A DNA stretch of 64,000 nucleotides from Shinella sp. SUS2 (GCF_001262505.1 NZ_KQ410728.1:186001-250000); one strand, 5' to 3'. Shown: positions 32,328 to 40,471, numbered from the stretch's first letter. The notes: generated by a model from the sequence alone, not told the origin. Made by a program: numbers and translations.

Positions 32328-33394
32328 TCATCCCCACCCACCCATTTTCCCCACCTTCGCCAGCGCAGCCTTGGCTAGGTTCCAGCGCTCGACGCGGCGG
32401 GTGTAAACCTCGCTGGTTTTTGCCTCGGAATGGCCCAGGATGGCCATGATGTCGTATTGCGAACTCCCCATCTCAGCCAGCACCTCCGCCAAGCCCTTTC
32501 GCACCCCGTGCGCAGACAAGTGCCCGAGACCTGCATCCTGGCACCAGCGCTTGAACATGGCAGACATCGCGTCACCGCTGGCATAGGTATCCCCCCACGC
32601 TTCGCGACATAGGTCGTTGCCAACACCTTCGGCGCGCGTACCGCGGCCTTCAACGGGTCAAGCAAGGGTATGCATACCTCCGTCGATCCCTTCTTCAGCG
32701 GAACCCACCGAAGCGCCTCAATGCCATCGATGACGCACTCATGCTCACGGCCGAGGATCGTTAAGTCTTCGATTCGGCATCCGGTCCAAAGGAGGACGGA
32801 CATGGCGACGTGAGGGGTCGTGACGGTCTTGTGCTTGGCAAAGAACGCGGTGACGTCTGCGGCCTTCCATGGCTTCGCCCCGTCACCCTTCCGATACACG
32901 GACTTGATGCCCCGTGCGGTGTTTTCCTTGAGATATTTTCGATCGATCGCCCAATCGAACAAGACGGCGACGGCCTCAATAAAGGCGTCTGCTTGAGCGG
33001 GAGAAGCGGCCATCTTATCCTGAATTTCGATTAGCTTCTCCCGCGGGACCTGCATCTTGCGATCAGGATCCGCGATGAGCTTTGCAAGCAGGTTCCTCTT
33101 TTTCTTGACGGTCTTGGCGCTCGTGTTCCCGGCCTTTACTCGCTCCTCAAGATACTCGAGGTAGGTATGGACGAGCCAGCCTATAGATTGAGGGATAGCT
33201 TCTTCAGAGGGCTTTTTCGCGGGGTCAGGCTTCACGCCCCGACGCGCGAGCGTGTACTGCCGGCTGAACTCCTCGCTCCCCGGTATTCCGCTGATCTGTA
33301 TTCGCTTGCCATGCTGGCCCTTTGGGCGGACGCGATACACGACGGTGCCCGACGGCAGCACCTGCCGTATCAGGCCCGGATAATTGACCTTCAT
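32328..33394 (-). pseudogene. Phage-type tyrosine recombinase (integrase), frameshifted
   Basis: Starts at the ATG 33392-33394 (GAGGGG four bases upstream), MKVNYPGLIRQVLPSGTVVY, and reads through the SAM-like domain and the first part of the catalytic domain (LLWTGCRIEDL with catalytic Arg) to VAKRGG at about 32600. There the frame is lost at a run of six G (minus strand; 32591-32596). The rest continues in another frame: YASGDAMSAMFKRWCQD, HGVRKG (His-x-x-Arg), LGHSEAKTSEVYTRR (His and the catalytic Tyr). One extra G would restore a full recombinase of about 355 residues. Either a true mutation or a homopolymer error. Confidence 0.85.
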
Positions 33395-33402
33395 GGAACC
33401 CC

Positions 33403-33603
33403 TCACCAATCCTTGAGGCCTCCATGGTCGGGTGAGGGGGCGGCGGCATCAACGTGGCCGCAATGGATTTCAATTTGTCCACCGGTTACGCACAGCTTCT
33501 CCACAGGCCGCCCGGTTTCCTGAACAACCTTCAGAGCAATCCTAAGCGCCCGCTCACTGGCGCGAATCCGTTTCGGCAGTTGGATAGGCGCAGGCGCCGT
33601 CAA
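33403..33603 (-). CDS. Small phage protein upstream of the integrase
   Basis: A 66-residue frame from a TTG that overlaps the preceding stop (TTGA): APIQLPKRIRASERALRIAL, ending GHVDAAAPSPDHGGLKDW. The N-terminal half is basic and helical, the C-terminal half has a short beta-like part with a cysteine (KLCVTGGQIEIHCG). Stops nine bases before the integrase start, so it belongs to the same message. It sits where excisionases often occur, but I see no recognisable Xis motif. Confidence 0.55.
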   Translation of the reverse strand: MTAPAPIQLPKRIRASERALRIALKVVQETGRPVEKLCVTGGQIEIHCGHVDAAAPSPDHGGLKDW

Positions 33604-33794
33604 TCTCGCGGCTCCTCAGCAGCCTCGGCGCGCCGATCTGCGCATTGATCCCCCGGCAAGCAATGTCCTCCCGTGTAGGAGCATGCATACCCGCCGCGCC
33701 CGCCATCCGTACGGCGAGCGGTGACGGTGATCCGCAGCGGACAACCGACTGCGAGGACGCCGGGATGGTCTGCATGATGCGATAGTTCAGCCAT
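33600..33794 (-). CDS. Small cysteine-containing phage protein
   Basis: A 64-residue frame from the ATG 33792-33794, which overlaps the end of the winged-helix gene. MAELSHHADHPGVLAVGCPL, then a basic segment, then YACSYTGGHCLPGDQCADRR with three cysteines and ending EEPRD. Overlaps both neighbours by a few bases, typical for phage early operons, which is the main support. No domain recognised. Confidence 0.5.
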   Translation of the reverse strand: MAELSHHADHPGVLAVGCPLRITVTARRTDGGRGGYACSYTGGHCLPGDQCADRRAEAAEEPRD

Positions 33795-34038
33795 CTCGCG
33801 GCTCCTTCTCCAGCGCAGCGCGGCCGGCGGGGGTGATGCGGTAGCAAACTCCGCTGCTGAAGGTTGTCCCCAGGCGCTCGACAAGCCCCGCCTTCTCAAG
33901 GGACGATATCTTGCCGGAAGCCCATCGCACAGAGTGCCCGAGCGCCTTTGAAATCTCTGGGCCGGCCGGTGGTCCATCGTATTCTTTGCGGCGGGCGAGA
34001 TAGCGTAGGACGCGCGACTGATCGTCTGTCAGCTTCAT
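33787..34038 (-). CDS. Winged-helix (MarR-like) small regulator
   Basis: An 83-residue protein that is essentially one winged helix-turn-helix: LTDDQSRVLRYLARRKEYDG, then EISKALGHSVRWASGKISSL (recognition helix), KAGLVERLGTTFSSGVCYRI (wing) and TPAGRAALEKEP. The ATG 34036-34038 follows GGAGAGCGGAC and overlaps the upstream stop (ATGA). Probably a phage regulator of the early operon or of excision. Confidence 0.75.
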   Translation of the reverse strand: MKLTDDQSRVLRYLARRKEYDGPPAGPEISKALGHSVRWASGKISSLEKAGLVERLGTTFSSGVCYRITPAGRAALEKEPRDG

Positions 34039-34337
34039 GTCCGCTCTCCCATATTGCGGATGGCGGCGGCAGCCAGACGGAAATCGCCATAGGTCAGCGT
34101 CTCGTCGCCATACCCCCAAACGTTGTGGTCATCGGGCTTCAGCCGCCGGCTGGTTTCATCCATGAAGCGTCCAGCAAGTTTCGCAAACGGCTCCAGTGCC
34201 TTCCGTATGTCGTCCCTCTCGGCGCGGAGAGCTGCGTTTTCGGCCATGTAGGCTTCCAGCTTGTCTGCGGCTTCATCCATTAAGGCGTAGTCCGTATGCC
34301 CGGTTTTCCGCAGCCGCTCTACCAGATCATGTGTCAT
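34035..34337 (-). CDS. Ead/Ea22-like small phage protein
   Basis: A 100-residue protein from the ATG 34335-34337 with AGGAGG six bases upstream. LVERLRKTGHTDYALMDEAA is followed by a coiled coil (ADKLEAYMAENAALRAERDD) and TYGDFRLAAAAIRNMGER. Proteins of this layout (leading LRxxA helix plus coiled coil) are common in prophage early regions and have no known function. Confidence 0.7.
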   Translation of the reverse strand: MTHDLVERLRKTGHTDYALMDEAADKLEAYMAENAALRAERDDIRKALEPFAKLAGRFMDETSRRLKPDDHNVWGYGDETLTYGDFRLAAAAIRNMGERT

Positions 34338-34596
34338 GGTTGCCTCCTGGGTAGGCTCCAGTTGTTGCTGTGGCGTCGTTCCAACGCGGATCGACCGGGC
34401 TTTCGCCTTCCCAGTCCCACCAGTAGCCGACCTTGTCGTCGGTCCACGACGCCTCGTAGACGCGCCCGTCTTCGTCGCGGACCCAATAGCGGTCCGAGTT
34501 GCGGAGGGTGAGGCCGACCTCGGAGAAGTGCTGAACCTGAGTGATGGTCTTGTCGGCAAACTCGATAGGTAGCCAGAATGCAGCGGCGTCACTCAC
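34327..34596 (-). CDS. Hypothetical phage protein
   Basis: An 89-residue frame. I choose the GTG at 34594-34596 because AAGG lies upstream and the sequence then begins SDAAAFWLPIEFADKTITQV; a GTG 33 bases further upstream is possible. Acidic, aromatic-rich C-terminal half (VGYWWDWEGESPVDPRWND). It overlaps the next gene by 11 bases. No domain recognised. Confidence 0.6.
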   Translation of the reverse strand: MSDAAAFWLPIEFADKTITQVQHFSEVGLTLRNSDRYWVRDEDGRVYEASWTDDKVGYWWDWEGESPVDPRWNDATATTGAYPGGNHDT

Positions 34597-34729
34597 CGGC
34601 CTGACCTTTCGTGCTGGTGGTGGAGGCACGACTGACGCGCAATACTGAGACGCGTACGAAGCTTGACCTGAACGCCTTTCGCAGAAAGGTTGATCGGGTT
34701 CGAGGGGCGATCAATTTAGGAGAGCTATT

Positions 34730-34816
34730 ATGTTGCCAAAAGAAGCGGCCGTTGGCAGCTCTGGGGGGCGAGGATTTCGTCCGGTGGATGGTTGTCTTCG
34801 GCGATTGCAGCGATGA
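34730..34816 (+). CDS. 28-residue leader peptide coupled to the membrane-protein gene
   Basis: The ATG at 34730 has a strong ribosome site (AGGAGAGCTATT). The frame encodes MLPKEAAVGSSGGRGFRPVD plus a short basic end and stops at TGA 34814-34816, which overlaps an ATG at 34813 (ATGA) in frame with the following gene. It may act only to feed ribosomes into that gene, which lacks a ribosome site of its own. Confidence 0.5.
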   Translation: MLPKEAAVGSSGGRGFRPVDGCLRRLQR

Positions 34817-35757
34817 TCATGACCGCCGTGATCTTCGCGTTCATGGCGTTCCACGTCTTTAATGCGCCGATGCCTTCCGAAATGGTTCAGCGCGCTCAGG
34901 CGTTCGCACCATTTGGCTTGGTGCTGGGAGCGATTGTCACTTTCCTTACAGTTGGTTGGCGTGGAGTTATCGCGGCAGAGCAGTTGGAGCTGCAACGTCA
35001 GCAGATTACTCAGTTCACACGGCAGAACGACGCTAAAGATAAGGAAGTTCTGGCGAAACTTGTGCAGGACGGTGCGAAGCTGCTCGAGAAAAATGCTGGC
35101 ACGGCAGAGAACCTTGCTGGAGTTGCAAGCCTTGAAACTCTCCTTGAGAACAAGGAAACGGCTTTCCACCAAACAGCGATGAGTTTGATAGGGGATTTCT
35201 ATATTCGCGAGTGGGCGACTGAGACCCTTGCTATCGACGCTGCCAGAGAAGCACTCATGCGTGGCGCTGATCAAGGCTTGGTCGCGAAAAAGAGCGTCAA
35301 GTTCGACGCTGAGCCACTGGTTCGACCGGTTGTCTGGCCCGCCGTCAGAGGGTTCAAAGAGCAGACCTATCTGGGCGGCACTATGTACCCCCAGAGCTTC
35401 GCCGAAGTATCGCGAGGTTTGGTAGCAATTCACCGCGCTATCGTCATCGGATGTTCTATTCGCGCGGAAGGAAGCTACTTCGAAGGATGCAGCTTTTTCA
35501 CATGCCATTTCGAGCGTGTCGGATCCAGCATGCTGGGATGCGAGTTTGATAACTGCAATTTTCCCGGCACTGTCTTCGATGGAAAGCACGCCGCCCTTCT
35601 GCAACTTCTCGTGGACGATAAAATAAAGCGTAGCTTCTATTATGCAGGACGCCCGCCTAAAGCGCGGGAACCTATAGAATGGACGCTTTTCCTCGAAGAA
35701 AGACAGCCTAATAGGATACCTGTTGCCGGTAGCGTCGAAGCGGAACCAACTATGTAA
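34813..35757 (+). CDS. Unknown membrane protein with pentapeptide-like C-terminal region
   Basis: A 314-residue protein (start at 34813 inferred from the ATGA overlap; a TTG at 34792 would add seven residues). Two N-terminal membrane helices (TAVIFAFMAFHVF and PFGLVLGAIVTFLTVGW) are followed by a coiled coil (AEQLELQRQQITQFTRQN) and a helical region. Residues about 220-265 show repeats of the A/C-x-F type (GSYFEGCSFFTCHFERVG then MLGCEFDNCNFPGTVFDG), like pentapeptide repeats. It lies in the opposite orientation inside the minus-strand early operon and has lower GC, the profile of a cargo (moron) gene. Function unknown. Confidence 0.7.
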   Translation: MIMTAVIFAFMAFHVFNAPMPSEMVQRAQAFAPFGLVLGAIVTFLTVGWRGVIAAEQLELQRQQITQFTRQNDAKDKEVLAKLVQDGAKLLEKNAGTAENLAGVASLETLLENKETAFHQTAMSLIGDFYIREWATETLAIDAAREALMRGADQGLVAKKSVKFDAEPLVRPVVWPAVRGFKEQTYLGGTMYPQSFAEVSRGLVAIHRAIVIGCSIRAEGSYFEGCSFFTCHFERVGSSMLGCEFDNCNFPGTVFDGKHAALLQLLVDDKIKRSFYYAGRPPKAREPIEWTLFLEERQPNRIPVAGSVEAEPTM

Positions 35758-35810
35758 AAGTTGTACGCCGACCTTTTGAGCACCAACAGAAATGAGCTTC
35801 ATGGAACCAC

Positions 35811-36191
35811 TCATCGTTGGTTTCCTATCGTGCTTGGGGTGGGCTTGATCGGCTTGGGAATAATGGTCCCGTCGATCGCGATGCACACGATCGGCGGATT
35901 TCCAAGCTTGGCGGCATCCCAAGTGGCATGTGAAGCATCGCGATAGGGTGGGTCGAAGTAGTGCGCTCCGCCTGGTCCGATGCAGGGCTCCTGTGACGAG
36001 CCGCGCTTTGTGGAGCCGATCTCGATGACGACCGTGTCCCGCACCTTCGCGCAATTCTCATCTTCCCTGCGGATGTCATGCTCATCGAGCGCGATGCTCA
36101 GTTCGTACTTGCACACCCATTCACGGTAGCCGAATTCGTCGGCAGGCTTGTCGGTAGCTTCCCAACGGAGTTGCAGGCGCGTGTTGCTCAT
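35811..36191 (-). CDS. Hypothetical phage protein
   Basis: A 126-residue protein from the ATG 36189-36191, which overlaps the stop of the DUF551 gene (ATGA). MSNTRLQLRWEATDKPADEF opens it; the centre is mixed beta (KYELSIALDEHDIRRED, DTVVIEIGSTKRG) and the end IVCIAIDGTIIPKPIKPTPS. No domain recognised. Part of the early operon, separated from the rest by the plus-strand cargo gene. Confidence 0.6.
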   Translation of the reverse strand: MSNTRLQLRWEATDKPADEFGYREWVCKYELSIALDEHDIRREDENCAKVRDTVVIEIGSTKRGSSQEPCIGPGGAHYFDPPYRDASHATWDAAKLGNPPIVCIAIDGTIIPKPIKPTPSTIGNQR

Positions 36192-36498
36192 TCCGCACCG
36201 CCGATCGATGACAGGGTGGGGCCGCCCGCATCGGCACTGTCTGCGATACGGGAGGTGGGAGGAGCGGGGAGAGGGCACCAGTGGGTAAATTCGCCGTCCT
36301 CGATTTGGAGGATGTCGGCAAAGACGTCGTCAGAGTAGCGCCAGTAGCCGGGCTCTTCGGTTTCTTCTTCGAGATGCGGGTCGTCGTATTGGATGTACCG
36401 AACGCCCTCTGGCCAGAGCTATACCCTTCCGCCCATACCAAGATGTTCGTCCCGTCCCTCGGCGCCGTTTCGATCGGCCGCCATTCATCTACCGCCAC
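36188..36498 (-). pseudogene. DUF551 protein gene, frameshifted
   Basis: Begins at a GTG with the DUF551 hallmark EWRPIETAPRDGTNILVWAE and continues in frame only to about 36424. From there another frame gives the natural continuation LWPEGVRYIQYDDPHLEEE, GYWRYSDDVFADILQ and GEFTHWCPLPAPP, the Trp-Cys-Pro-Leu-Pro ending typical of DUF551. It stops at 36188-36190, overlapping the next start. One missing base around 36419-36424 explains the break. Restored length about 103 residues. Confidence 0.75.
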
Positions 36499-36734
36499 CG
36501 ACTGCTCTGCTTCAAGGTCGGCGCGACGGTTCCCGTCGCCTTCATGACCTCGCGAAGGAAAGCGAAATAGAAGCGCAGTCGTTCCGGTACGCGGCCGGTG
36601 CGAAGATCGACGCGGATGCGCTGACCGGGCGGGAATTCCCGGATCATCTCGCGATCCATTTCCATTTCGCCGACAAGGCGGTCGCCGTCGCGGATGACGT
36701 AGATGGGCGGGTTCTCTGAAGCCTTCTTCGCCAT
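36489..36734 (-). CDS. Phage protein, possibly a truncated DUF1367-like gene
   Basis: An 81-residue frame: MAKKASENPPIYVIRDGDRL, then EFPPGQRIRVDLRTGRVPER and LRFYFAFLREVMKATG. The last part resembles the N-terminal half of DUF1367/NinB-like phage proteins, which run on for another hundred residues, so the gene is probably cut short here (ending QSSRWR). The family call is tentative. It overlaps the DUF551 gene by ten bases. Confidence 0.5.
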   Translation of the reverse strand: MAKKASENPPIYVIRDGDRLVGEMEMDREMIREFPPGQRIRVDLRTGRVPERLRFYFAFLREVMKATGTVAPTLKQSSRWR

Positions 36735-37282
36735 TGGCTTAGCCCCCCGTTGTACGGTTCGAGCTTCGCATAGGTTCGGTCGCGCATTGCGTAGGCCGCA
36801 TCGATCATGTCGGCGTGACCATTGCTTTCGAGGATGGCCGGCGCGTCATAGTCGTTCCAGATTTCGGCGGCCGACGCGGAATCCTTAGCCGTTGCCAGCG
36901 ACGTCCCCAGCTCTTCGAGGAATGAACCGAGGTCGAAATCGGGTTCGGATTGGTGCTCCTCCGTTTCCGGTTCCGGCGTCGGTGCGGCTTCGATGGTCTT
37001 GGAGGTCGGCGGCGCGGGCGGGGCAGGTGGCTTCGGCGGCGCGGCGCGCCCGGCCGGCGTTATGTCGCGCATCTCCTCAGCGTCGGCGATCTCGCGCGCC
37101 TCGAATTCATCCCGGATGCCGCCGAGAACATCGCCGAACAATTCGCGCAGGCAGTATCCGGCCGCACGCCATGCCAGCATCCGCTTCGGGAAGCGATACC
37201 AGGGCACGTCGTTCGGAACGTTGTCGCGCCATACCTTTTGGCCGTTTTCCCAGACCTGCTTTCGAACCGTTGCCCGATCATC
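36644..37282 (-). pseudogene. 5'-truncated RecT-like recombination gene
   Basis: The frame is open from just after a stop at 37283-37285, without a good start codon, and begins in mid-protein: QVWENGQKVWRDNVPNDVPW, then RFPKRMLAWRAAGYCLRELF (the RecT/Bet-type helix that precedes the C-terminus), then a proline-rich linker (PPKPPAPPAPPTS) and an acidic helical tail. The N-terminal two-thirds are missing. At 36743-36748 a run of six G (minus strand) precedes a TAA reachable with five G (36739-36741), so the natural end may be there. RecT-type assignment is by similarity recalled, moderate. Confidence 0.55.
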
Positions 37283-37293
37283 TCAGAAGGGGA

Positions 37294-37575
37294 TCAGGCG
37301 TTGACCGTGACGATGCAGGTGTTGACGCCGGTTCCGCTCGACTTGAACGAGCCATCCGGTAGGCGCTTCATGCCGCCGCCGTTTGCCGAGACGAACTCGC
37401 GAAACGCGGTCGTGAGCTTGTTGTCGCGGAACATGACGCTCGCCGACACGATCGCAACGAGGCGACCTCCCGACTTCAAGAACTTGAAGGCGTGCATGAC
37501 GTGGCGAATGTCGTCCTGCTTGACGAAGGGCGGGTTCGCGAGCAACCGGAGGCAGCGCACGGAGACTGGTGCCAT
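37294..37575 (-). pseudogene. C-terminal fragment of a phage DNA N6-adenine methyltransferase
   Basis: Begins abruptly before motif IV (LLANPPFVKQDDIRHVMHAF) and continues through SGGRLVAIVSASVMFRDN to FKSSGTGVNTCIVTVNA. The NPPF motif with a following large-helix region is characteristic of N6-adenine methyltransferases. The S-adenosylmethionine-binding N-terminal half is absent, so the product is not active. Upstream sequence (37576-37616) is unrelated, indicating a deletion joint. Confidence 0.65.
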
Positions 37576-37616
37576 AGGGCCTTCCCGACCACCTGGGTTC
37601 TGTTGACAAAGTCGCT

Positions 37617-37982
37617 TTAAGCTTCACTGGCTTTTTTGGCGGCCGTCTCGAAAAGCGCTGAAACCATTCGTTCACAGCCATGTCGGACGGATTTCTGATC
37701 AATCTCCGCCATAATTTCCTCCAGACTGAACCGTCGGTTCATCATGGCGGGAACATTGTGAAAGACGTCGGCAAGGATTTGTGCCTTCGATAGATTCGTG
37801 GTCGCTCTTGTTTCTATAAAGACCAGCCCAAGGACGTAGAAGACGTCCTTGTATTCGTCGTGTTCAGTTGGCGACATCTGACTCTCGCTATTGTCCGATA
37901 TGTGGAGTGCCACCAGGCAATCCGCTTTGCAGGTGGCTACCCAGATATGCCGCATACCTATGGGCATGGTGGCTTGAGCCAT
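37617..37982 (-). CDS. Unrecognised island protein
   Basis: A 121-residue frame, MAQATMPIGMRHIWVATCKA onward; an internal ATG at residue 10 could be the start. The second half is helical and charged (SLEEIMAEIDQKSVRHGCER, ending ETAAKKASEA). Lower GC than the chromosome. It lies next to the methyltransferase remnant; no domain recognised. Confidence 0.45.
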   Translation of the reverse strand: MAQATMPIGMRHIWVATCKADCLVALHISDNSESQMSPTEHDEYKDVFYVLGLVFIETRATTNLSKAQILADVFHNVPAMMNRRFSLEEIMAEIDQKSVRHGCERMVSALFETAAKKASEA

Positions 37983-38113
37983 AGTGCGACCAAGGAGTTT
38001 GAGCGCGCGTTAGACGCCGCTGGATACCGGATCGTGCCTAAACTCACGGTAGCTGACAGCAACTTCGCATAGTAGCATCCCAGCCCGCCCGGTTTCATCC
38101 CGGGCGGTGGATT

Positions 38114-38599
38114 TCAATCGGCCACCGTCTTCCACGTGGTCCATTTTTGCCCATAACAGACGTTTAACGGGCCGATGGTGAAACTCTTCGGGGAAGAGAG
38201 CATGATCCTCAGGGGAGCGCCGGATTTCTCATCGTAGACAAGGCGCATGCAGTTGTTGTCTTCCAGAGGCTTGTCCCACATTTTGTAAACATCGAGTCTC
38301 CCGGCGCCATGCTCGATCCTGTAGCCGCCGACAATTAGCCTACCGTCTTTGCCAATGGAGTGGGTTATCTCTTCTGGGTCGCTTTCGGCCGACGCGCTTG
38401 CGCCATTGTTCGTCGCTCCCTGGAAGCTTGTGCCTGGTCTGGTATGTGTGAGGCTCGCTCTCATGGCGATAAGTTTTGTCGTTAGCGGGATCGCCCGAAT
38501 TAGCTCTTTTGCCGTATCGGCGGGAAACTTGTCTCCGTCTTGGCTGAGTTTCTCAATCAGGGAGTTGATAGAAAATCGAGTTCTGGCGTCGATCATCAT
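38114..38599 (-). CDS. Unrecognised island protein
   Basis: I take the ATG at 38597-38599, giving 161 residues (MMIDARTRFSINSLIEKLSQ), though the frame is open for another 85 residues upstream without coding signs. The C-terminal half looks like a small beta domain (IGKDGRLIVGGYRIEHGAGR, LRIMLSSPKSFTIGPLNVCY). No signal peptide. Function unknown; start uncertain. Confidence 0.45.
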   Translation of the reverse strand: MMIDARTRFSINSLIEKLSQDGDKFPADTAKELIRAIPLTTKLIAMRASLTHTRPGTSFQGATNNGASASAESDPEEITHSIGKDGRLIVGGYRIEHGAGRLDVYKMWDKPLEDNNCMRLVYDEKSGAPLRIMLSSPKSFTIGPLNVCYGQKWTTWKTVAD

Positions 38600-38744
38600 G
38601 GTGCACGTCCCAAGGTTGCGGGAAGTTCTGCGGTGCATCTTGCGCGCAAATCGCGACAATATCCAGCCTGCTTCCATGATCCGGTCGGGAGCGGTTTGAG
38701 ACGGAAGAATGCATGCCCCGCATTGGCGGTTGCGGTCTACCTTC

Positions 38745-38963
38745 TCAGCGTCGCACTTTTCTCCGTCCCGAGTAGCTGCAAGCTGGAGACGCGGTGACGT
38801 GCTTAAACCTTGGCCCCTCCTTCCAATGGGTGTGCGGTCGGACATAGCGTCCACATTCGGGGCATAGGTAAACGGACCGCGTTCGGTAAACAGCCTCGCG
38901 GATATCGCAGTCCTCCAGCTCGAACATCAGATTTCGACGCTTGGCGACCAGTAGCTTTGCCAT
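38745..38963 (-). CDS. Small protein with a zinc-ribbon-like site
   Basis: A 72-residue protein from the ATG 38961-38963 with GGGAGG eight bases upstream. CPECGRYVRPHTHWKEG followed by a distal cysteine (TASPACSYS) could bind one metal ion. Very basic C-terminus (GRRKVRR). Probably a phage nucleic-acid-binding protein, by inference only. Confidence 0.6.
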   Translation of the reverse strand: MAKLLVAKRRNLMFELEDCDIREAVYRTRSVYLCPECGRYVRPHTHWKEGPRFKHVTASPACSYSGRRKVRR

Positions 38964-39026
38964 GTCGGTAGCCTCCCAGATGCTTCTTCCTGGATCCTCG
39001 GCGAAGGGTAGAAGCAGAGATACCAC

Positions 39027-39158
39027 CTAGACCGGTCCAAGGAAGTAACTGATCGCGCCCATCGCACTGAAAGCAAGCAGTGCGGACGCCAGGAAGATGA
39101 TCGCGTTTCGCTTCCAATGAAACTTGAAAGGCGGCTTTTCCGGCGCGCTCTCTGCCAT
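39027..39158 (-). CDS. 43-residue single-helix membrane peptide
   Basis: The ATG 39156-39158 follows AGAGGTAGAG. Product: MAESAPEKPPFKFHWKRNA, then one hydrophobic helix (IIFLASALLAFSAMGAISYF) and a stop. A basic patch before the helix predicts a cytoplasmic N-terminus. The good ribosome site supports it; role unknown. Confidence 0.5.
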   Translation of the reverse strand: MAESAPEKPPFKFHWKRNAIIFLASALLAFSAMGAISYFLGPV

Positions 39159-39240
39159 CTCTACCTCTCGGACACCCACCGCAGATCGGCCATGGTAGCA
39201 TCCTGTCCATTGCCGCAGTCTTTCCCGGGGAACATAGCCC

Positions 39241-39428
39241 CTATCTCCGAAAAAGGCGCGGCCCGTACAACACGATTATGCAGGCGAGAATGATCATCAC
39301 CAGCGATATGCCGAACTGGTAGATAGGGAAGGCCGCACTGTCTCGCGCGACCCACATGGCGGCGAAGACGCCGGCTGCGCCATCTTGACGTGCATCAATT
39401 CGATGCCGTTGTTCGGTCCGGCCGTCAT
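39241..39428 (-). pseudogene. Small membrane protein gene, possibly frameshifted
   Basis: From the ATG 39426-39428 the frame gives MTAGPNNGIELMHVKMA and then loses sense; from about 39380 another frame gives AAGVFAAMWVARDSAAFPI followed by a membrane helix (GISLVMIILACIIVLYG) and a stop at 39241-39243. One added base around 39372-39383 would join them into about 62 residues. Alternatively only the 38-residue frame from the ATG at 39355-39357 is used. Confidence 0.4.
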
Positions 39429-39502
39429 GTTGATTTTTCCGACCAATTAGTGGACCCCGATGTCCCGATCTGTGCCCTCATGCGAGGGTAGAGGTTGGAA
39501 CA

Positions 39503-39751
39503 TCAGCCCTGGGTGAACCCATGCTCGGCCATGCAGGCTCGGAACGTACTGTTCGAGGCAACCGCGCCAGCAATCCAAAGGCGTCCAGCTGCTACTTGCG
39601 TGTCAGCTGATCGGCCTTGGCAAATGGTTTTTGCCCGCTCCAGTCGCGCTTCGCGTGAGGTCGTCGAGACTTCCTTCCACTCTCCAGTGGGCGCAGTTGT
39701 GCAGGCGCCGAGAACAAGCGCGCACAGCAAAACGAAACAACGATGTGACAT
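39503..39751 (-). CDS. Small prophage lipoprotein
   Basis: An 82-residue protein with a lipoprotein signal: MSHRCFVLLCALVLGAC, lipobox LGAC with the lipidated cysteine at residue 17. The mature part has two more cysteines (KTICQ and FRACMAEHGF) that could form a disulfide. Strong ribosome site (GGGAGGAACC). It may be a lysogenic-conversion or spanin-like protein; no partner spanin was recognised. Confidence 0.75.
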   Translation of the reverse strand: MSHRCFVLLCALVLGACTTAPTGEWKEVSTTSREARLERAKTICQGRSADTQVAAGRLWIAGAVASNSTFRACMAEHGFTQG

Positions 39752-39944
39752 GGTTCCTCCCTGTCAGTCGCGCTTAACGTGCAACGCCTACAAACAAGAG
39801 TCGAGAGGCAACGTGATCGCGAAGCAGCACGGTTCGACGTGCAGGGAACCACCGGCAGCTTGATTGAGCGCGATGCGCCGATGCTAGATGCGTTCGTCCG
39901 CTGCAAGCCGAAAGGCCATCCCGACCTCATACTGGATAGCCGGG

Positions 39945-40202
39945 CTATTTGCTCCGGCCCGCCATTCCGGCCACAGACGACGTTACATAGCCGTCTGTGG
40001 CTGCCTTGTCGCGTTCGCCAACGGTCTTCCAAGGCGGAAGTCCAAACGCAAGAGCTCCACAGGCAAGGCCAATATGGAGCGGTGCGCCTTCAACCTTGTA
40101 CTTCGCGAGGGTGTTGCGGGAGCCCAGGCCAAGTCGCCTTGTGGCTTCGGCATCGTTGAATTTCATGTGTTCGAGCCAGGCGTTGAGGTCGTCGGCGGTC
40201 AT
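39945..40202 (-). CDS. XRE/Cro-type phage regulator
   Basis: An 85-residue protein: MTADDLNAWLEHMKFNDAEA, then TRRLGLGSRNTLAKYKVEG (helix-turn-helix) and PLHIGLACGALAFGLPPW, a layout I associate with small rhizobial phage repressors. The ATG 40200-40202 follows GGAAGGGTTCCAAC. A -10-like TATAGT lies about 36 bases upstream on the same strand. It is the only repressor-like gene near the palindromic operator array. Confidence 0.75.
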   Translation of the reverse strand: MTADDLNAWLEHMKFNDAEATRRLGLGSRNTLAKYKVEGAPLHIGLACGALAFGLPPWKTVGERDKAATDGYVTSSVAGMAGRSK

Positions 40203-40283
40203 GTTGGAACCCTTCCAACTCGTTGAGGTTTGCACTATATTCGGTTCTAGCAACCGGCGGCATTCGCGCCACCGGCCGCTTGC

Positions 40284-40370
40284 TTACCTACGGATCGTGA
40301 TGATGAGGGCTGCGAAACCGACCGTCACGTCAAAGGCTTGCAAGAGAAGGCTGAGAGTTTCGTAGCTCAT
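40284..40370 (-). CDS. 28-residue hydrophobic peptide (holin-like toxin type)
   Basis: The ATG 40368-40370 has AGAGGAG eight bases upstream. Product MSYETLSLLLQAFDVTVGFA plus LIITIRR: one hydrophobic helix with basic end. The MSxYExLxL start and length recall the small 'putative holin-like toxin' peptides known mainly from Firmicutes; that similarity is by eye. No antisense RNA candidate was identified. Confidence 0.45.
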   Translation of the reverse strand: MSYETLSLLLQAFDVTVGFAALIITIRR

Positions 40371-40425
40371 CAGGGTTTCTCCTCTGCTAGGCGGGAACCG
40401 TTCACGTCTTCCATGTAGACAATAT

Positions 40426-40471
40426 GCTCATTTTTGAGCGTAAAGTCGGTGGATAAAGCTCAAAAATGAGC
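40426..40471. promoter_or_regulatory. Palindromic operator array
   Basis: Two 14-bp palindromes, GCTCATTTTTGAGC (40426-40439) and GCTCAAAAATGAGC (40458-40471), centres 32 bp apart (three helical turns), with a third half-site overlapping (CATTTTTGAG to 40480). They lie between the membrane-peptide genes and fit a phage repressor operator. Confidence 0.6.

Noticed and set aside
38085..38107. CCGCCCGG/CCGGGCGG hairpin as a terminator
   Set aside because: No T-run on either strand; a similar GCCGCCC hairpin at 40481-40504 also lacks one. They may be simple phage inverted repeats.
39592..40032. A 146-codon minus-strand frame over the lipoprotein gene
   Set aside because: It runs in a different frame across the lipoprotein and its strong ribosome site and has no family signal.
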